Assembly: GCA_026982145.1 (NCBI GenBank)
Contig: JALSHQ010000376.1
Span: 1-9,309 of the forward strand
Reading direction: 5' to 3'
DNA: 9,309 nt
Source of the DNA: Gammaproteobacteria bacterium
GTDB lineage: Bacteria; Pseudomonadota; Gammaproteobacteria; SZUA-140
Shown: positions 5,850-9,309 of the stretch, one piece after another
Layout of the letters: every line of letters starts with the position of its first letter
How positions within the stretch are numbered: the first letter of the stretch is position 1
The notes under the pieces: model-generated
What the model saw: the letters and a program-made list of their open reading frames with translations, nothing else
Database searches by the model: none
Told to the model about the DNA's origin: nothing
Made by a program: the position numbers and the translations under genes

Positions 5850-8800
5850 ATGAGTACAATCACCCCATTTTCACCCCCCCTACCCCCGCATTGTAAAGAG
5901 GGTAAAACCACCACTATCCAATGGGGAAAGCTCTACGGTAATAGCTTGAGCCTTGCGATTAGTAGCGCTGCACAAAAACACGACGGCCCATTGATGGTGG
6001 TCACCAGCGACATTCAAGGCGAAGAGGCGCTGGCACAGACGCTTGAGTTTTACCTCGGCAACCATCCTGAAATACCGGTTTCTATTTTTCCGGATCGTGA
6101 AACACTGCCATACGACCACTTTTCACCGCATCAGGATATTATTTCAGACCGGCTGGGCGTGCTGCACCAATTGCCGCTAATGAAACGTGGCATCATCATT
6201 GTGCCGGTCAGCACAATGATGCACCAGCTACCCCCCCGCCACTACCTCGAGTCCAACACGTTGATGCTCGATGTGGGACAGCAACTCAACATCGAGCAGA
6301 TGCGCGCTCGCCTTGATAGCAGCGGTTATCGCTATGTTTCACAAGTGATGGAGCATGGCGAATTTACAGTGAGAGGGGGGCTGTTTGACCTCTTTCCAAT
6401 GGGTTGCAAAACACCCTTTCGCATCGACCTGTTTGACGATGAGATTGAAACCATTCGTACCTTTGACCCTGAAAGTCAGCGCACACTTGAAAATATCGAC
6501 AAAGTTCGCTTGATGCCTGCACGTGAATTTCCACTCAGTGAAGATGGCATCACCCACTTTCGCCAACAGTACCGCACGCAGTTTGAGGGTAATCCACAAG
6601 AGAGCGTCATCTACCGTGATGTCTCACAAGGGTACGCGCCCGCGGGTATCGAGTATTACTTACCGCTCTTTTTTGAACAGACACAAACACTGTTCGACTA
6701 TCTGCCCAATAACACCCTCATCATCACCACGCATGGCGTCGCTGATGCCGCCGCACAGTTCAAACATGAGAGCAGTGCGCGTTATGAATCTGGCCGTCAC
6801 GATCTTGAACGCCCACTACTGCCACCCAATAAATTATTTATTGACCCTCAGCAGTTAACTGAGCAGCTGCAAACACGCAATAATATCCAACTCAACCTAA
6901 ATCCATTAGCACACGCTGACAACACTGAAAATAGCTACAACTTCGCCACCACTGCACCGCCAAAACTCAGCTTGCCCCCTCGTTCGCCTCACCCATTAGA
7001 GCCACTCATTACATTTCTTGACCAGTTCAAAGGACGCGTGCTCATCACGGCTGAAACTACCGGACGGCGCGAAACGCTGCTGGAGATGTTCCGCGACAAT
7101 GAACGCTACCCTAGGCAACTCAACAGTTGGGCTGAGTTTATTCAAGACGATGCGCCACTGGCGATCACCGTAGCCCCTCTCGATGAAGGGATGATGCTAG
7201 AAGAGAGCACTGATGGCACCGGCAAGCTCGCCATCATTAGCGAGTCGCAACTCTTTGGAGAGCAGGTGATGCAACGTCGCCGCCGAAAAAAGCGGGGGCG
7301 CGATATTGAGGCGGTGGTTAAAAACCTGACTGAGCTCACCATCGGCTCACCCGTGGTACACGAAGAGCACGGCGTGGGGCGGTATCTCGGTTTGCAAACA
7401 CTCGATACAGGCGGGCATATTAATGAGTACCTGATGCTTGAATATGCGGGTGGCGATAAGCTCTATGTGCCTGTTTCATCACTGCACCTGATCAGCCGTT
7501 ATGCTGGCGTCTCCGAAGAGCGATCACCGTTGCACCGCCTCGGCACTGAAGCGTGGTCCAAAGCCAAGCGCAAGGCGGCTGAGCGTGCCCATGATGTGGC
7601 GGCAGAACTGTTGGATATTTACGCACGACGCGCCGCCCGTAAGGGGCATGCTTTTCCTTCAATCGACGATCAATACGCTGCCTTTGCCGCCGCCTTCCCT
7701 TTTGAAGAGACGCCGGATCAACAACAGGCAATTGAAGCGTTGATTGCAGACATGACCAGCGATAAGCCGATGGACCGCCTCATCTGCGGTGACGTTGGCT
7801 TTGGCAAAACAGAGGTCGCCATGCGCGCCGCTTTTGTTGCCGTGCAAGGCGGTGCTCAAGTCGCAGTGCTGGTACCCACAACACTGCTCGCTCAGCAACA
7901 TTACCAAAATTTTAAAGACCGCTTTGCCGACTGGCCGGTACAGGTTGAAGTGTTATCGCGCTTTAAAACAAAAAAACAGACCGATGCAGCGCTCAAAAAA
8001 ATTGAAGCGGGTCAGGTTGATGTTGTTGTCGGCACACATAAGCTGATTAGCGGTAACATAAAATTCGGCAACCTTGGCCTCTTTATCATCGATGAAGAGC
8101 ACCGCTTTGGTGTTAAGCAGAAAGAGCAACTGAAGTCACTGCGCAGCGATGTGGATACTTTAAGCCTGACCGCCACGCCAATTCCCCGCTCACTGAATAT
8201 GGCACTCACCGGGATTCATGATCTATCGATCATCGCCACCCCGCCGCTGCGTCGCATTGCCATCAAAACTTTTGTACGCGAGTGGAACGACACGCTGATT
8301 CGTGAAGCTTCGCTACGCGAGATTCGCCGTGGCGGACAACTTTATTTTCTACACAATGAAGTGCGCACGATCGAAAAAATAACCGAAACACTTAAGAAAC
8401 TCATCCCTGAGGCAGAAATTCGCTTCGCGCACGGGCAGATGAACGAACGTGAGCTGGAGCAGATCATGCTCGACTTTTATCATCAGCGTTTTAATGTGCT
8501 GGTCAGCACCACCATCATCGAAAGTGGCATCGATGTACCCAATGCCAACACCATCATTATGAACCGGGCAGATAAACTCGGCATTGCGCAGCTCTATCAA
8601 CTGCGTGGCCGCGTCGGTCGTTCACACCACCAAGCTTACGCTTACCTGATCACCCCGCCCAAAAATAGCATGACCAAAGATGCCGAGAAACGGCTTGAAG
8701 CGATCGAGTCGATTGAAGAGCTGGGCGCAGGCTTTACGCTCGCCACTCACGACCTTGAAATTCGTGGTGCCGGTGAGTTTTTGGGGGACGAGCAGAGCGG

Positions 8801-9309
8801 CCATATTCAGGAGATCGGTTTTTCAATGTATACCGACCTGCTAGACCGTGCCGTCGCCGCACTCAAAGCAGGCCAGCAACCTGAGCTATTACTGCCACTA
8901 CAGAGTGGCTCGGAAGTTGACCTTGGCGTACCTGCGCTGCTACCAGAAGATTATCTGCCCGATGTTCACAGCCGATTGGTGCTCTATAAACGCATCGCCA
9001 ATGCAAAAGATGGCGCAGAGCTGCGCGAACTTCAGGTAGAGATGATTGACCGTTTTGGGCTGCTGCCAGAGCCTGCTAAAAACTTGATCACCGTAACAGA
9101 ATTGAAATTGAATGCAGCACACATCGGAGTGCGAAAAATTGAAGCCGCAGCACACGGCGGTCGCATTGTTTTTGGTGAGCAACCCAATATTGACCCGATG
9201 AAGATCATCAATCTGATGCAGCGTAAGCCCAACACTTACAAGCTAGATGGGCAGGAGAAACTACGTTTCACAATGTCGCTACCCAAGCTTCAAGATCGCA
9301 TTGATGCAG
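5850..9309 (+). CDS. mfd: Transcription-repair coupling factor Mfd (3' partial)
   Basis: ATP-driven DNA translocase that pushes or removes RNA polymerase stalled at lesions and recruits UvrA to start nucleotide excision repair. 1153 residues are visible, and the frame is open to the right edge. Alignment from memory with E. coli Mfd (1148 residues) suggests only about 15 residues are missing. The N-terminal UvrB-like module (about 15-360) includes FPDRETLPYDHFSPH and the region MEHGEFTVRGGLFDLFPMG. The RNA polymerase-interacting CarD-like domain starts near 485 (VVHEEHGVGRYLG, then KLYVPVSSLHLISRYAG). The RecG-like translocase has Walker A GDVGFGKT at 647-654, DEEH at 748-751, TATPIPR, and QLRGRVGR ending near 923. 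The following segment, ATHDLEIRGAGEFLG at about 965-980, corresponds to the TRG motif. The C-terminal regulatory domain begins near 1010. All motifs are in one frame with no break. It has its own ribosome site and a likely promoter after lpxH. Confidence 0.97.
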   Translation, partial: MSTITPFSPPLPPHCKEGKTTTIQWGKLYGNSLSLAISSAAQKHDGPLMVVTSDIQGEEALAQTLEFYLGNHPEIPVSIFPDRETLPYDHFSPHQDIISDRLGVLHQLPLMKRGIIIVPVSTMMHQLPPRHYLESNTLMLDVGQQLNIEQMRARLDSSGYRYVSQVMEHGEFTVRGGLFDLFPMGCKTPFRIDLFDDEIETIRTFDPESQRTLENIDKVRLMPAREFPLSEDGITHFRQQYRTQFEGNPQESVIYRDVSQGYAPAGIEYYLPLFFEQTQTLFDYLPNNTLIITTHGVADAAAQFKHESSARYESGRHDLERPLLPPNKLFIDPQQLTEQLQTRNNIQLNLNPLAHADNTENSYNFATTAPPKLSLPPRSPHPLEPLITFLDQFKGRVLITAETTGRRETLLEMFRDNERYPRQLNSWAEFIQDDAPLAITVAPLDEGMMLEESTDGTGKLAIISESQLFGEQVMQRRRRKKRGRDIEAVVKNLTELTIGSPVVHEEHGVGRYLGLQTLDTGGHINEYLMLEYAGGDKLYVPVSSLHLISRYAGVSEERSPLHRLGTEAWSKAKRKAAERAHDVAAELLDIYARRAARKGHAFPSIDDQYAAFAAAFPFEETPDQQQAIEALIADMTSDKPMDRLICGDVGFGKTEVAMRAAFVAVQGGAQVAVLVPTTLLAQQHYQNFKDRFADWPVQVEVLSRFKTKKQTDAALKKIEAGQVDVVVGTHKLISGNIKFGNLGLFIIDEEHRFGVKQKEQLKSLRSDVDTLSLTATPIPRSLNMALTGIHDLSIIATPPLRRIAIKTFVREWNDTLIREASLREIRRGGQLYFLHNEVRTIEKITETLKKLIPEAEIRFAHGQMNERELEQIMLDFYHQRFNVLVSTTIIESGIDVPNANTIIMNRADKLGIAQLYQLRGRVGRSHHQAYAYLITPPKNSMTKDAEKRLEAIESIEELGAGFTLATHDLEIRGAGEFLGDEQSGHIQEIGFSMYTDLLDRAVAALKAGQQPELLLPLQSGSEVDLGVPALLPEDYLPDVHSRLVLYKRIANAKDGAELRELQVEMIDRFGLLPEPAKNLITVTELKLNAAHIGVRKIEAAAHGGRIVFGEQPNIDPMKIINLMQRKPNTYKLDGQEKLRFTMSLPKLQDRIDA

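Noticed and set aside
5874..5887. C7 and C5 runs in the first codons of mfd as a phase-variable tract
   Set aside because: The runs are short and mfd is a housekeeping repair gene. Nothing else suggests switching.

Overview
The window reads as ordinary chromosomal DNA of a gammaproteobacterium. LpxH matches the enterobacterial protein closely from its first residues, Mfd aligns along its whole visible length with the E. coli type, and a cyclophilin gene sits directly before lpxH as ppiB does in E. coli. Base composition is close to balanced and looks uniform. I see no insertion sequence, phage gene, tRNA, rRNA or CRISPR array, and I cannot name the genus. All five genes are on the + strand.

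Region 1 (1-4237) is a two-gene signalling unit. The first gene enters from the left edge already inside its signal peptide. It encodes an exported protein with a LysM domain, a FecR domain, two fibronectin-like repeats and a short hydrophobic C-terminus. Its stop codon overlaps the start of a large inner-membrane protein in an ATGA junction. That protein has a periplasmic CHASE2 sensor, three membrane segments, and cytoplasmic PAS, GGDEF and EAL domains, with the catalytic motifs of both the diguanylate cyclase and the c-di-GMP phosphodiesterase intact. The likely logic is that a wall- or envelope-associated FecR protein works with the CHASE2 sensor to adjust c-di-GMP.

Region 2 (4238-5750) starts with a 177-base gap that holds a CRP-like palindrome and a plausible -10 element. 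It is followed by an exported cyclophilin-type prolyl isomerase and, 22 bases later, lpxH (UDP-2,3-diacylglucosamine hydrolase, lipid A synthesis). These two genes probably form an operon.

Region 3 (5751-9309) has a 99-base gap with a candidate extended -10 promoter, then mfd, the transcription-repair coupling factor. The mfd frame is open to the right edge and lacks only about the last 15 residues of the usual protein. Regions 2 and 3 are housekeeping genes. The FecR/CHASE2 pair is the most interesting part, but its elements are known domain families. I found no convincing sign of a wholly undescribed system.
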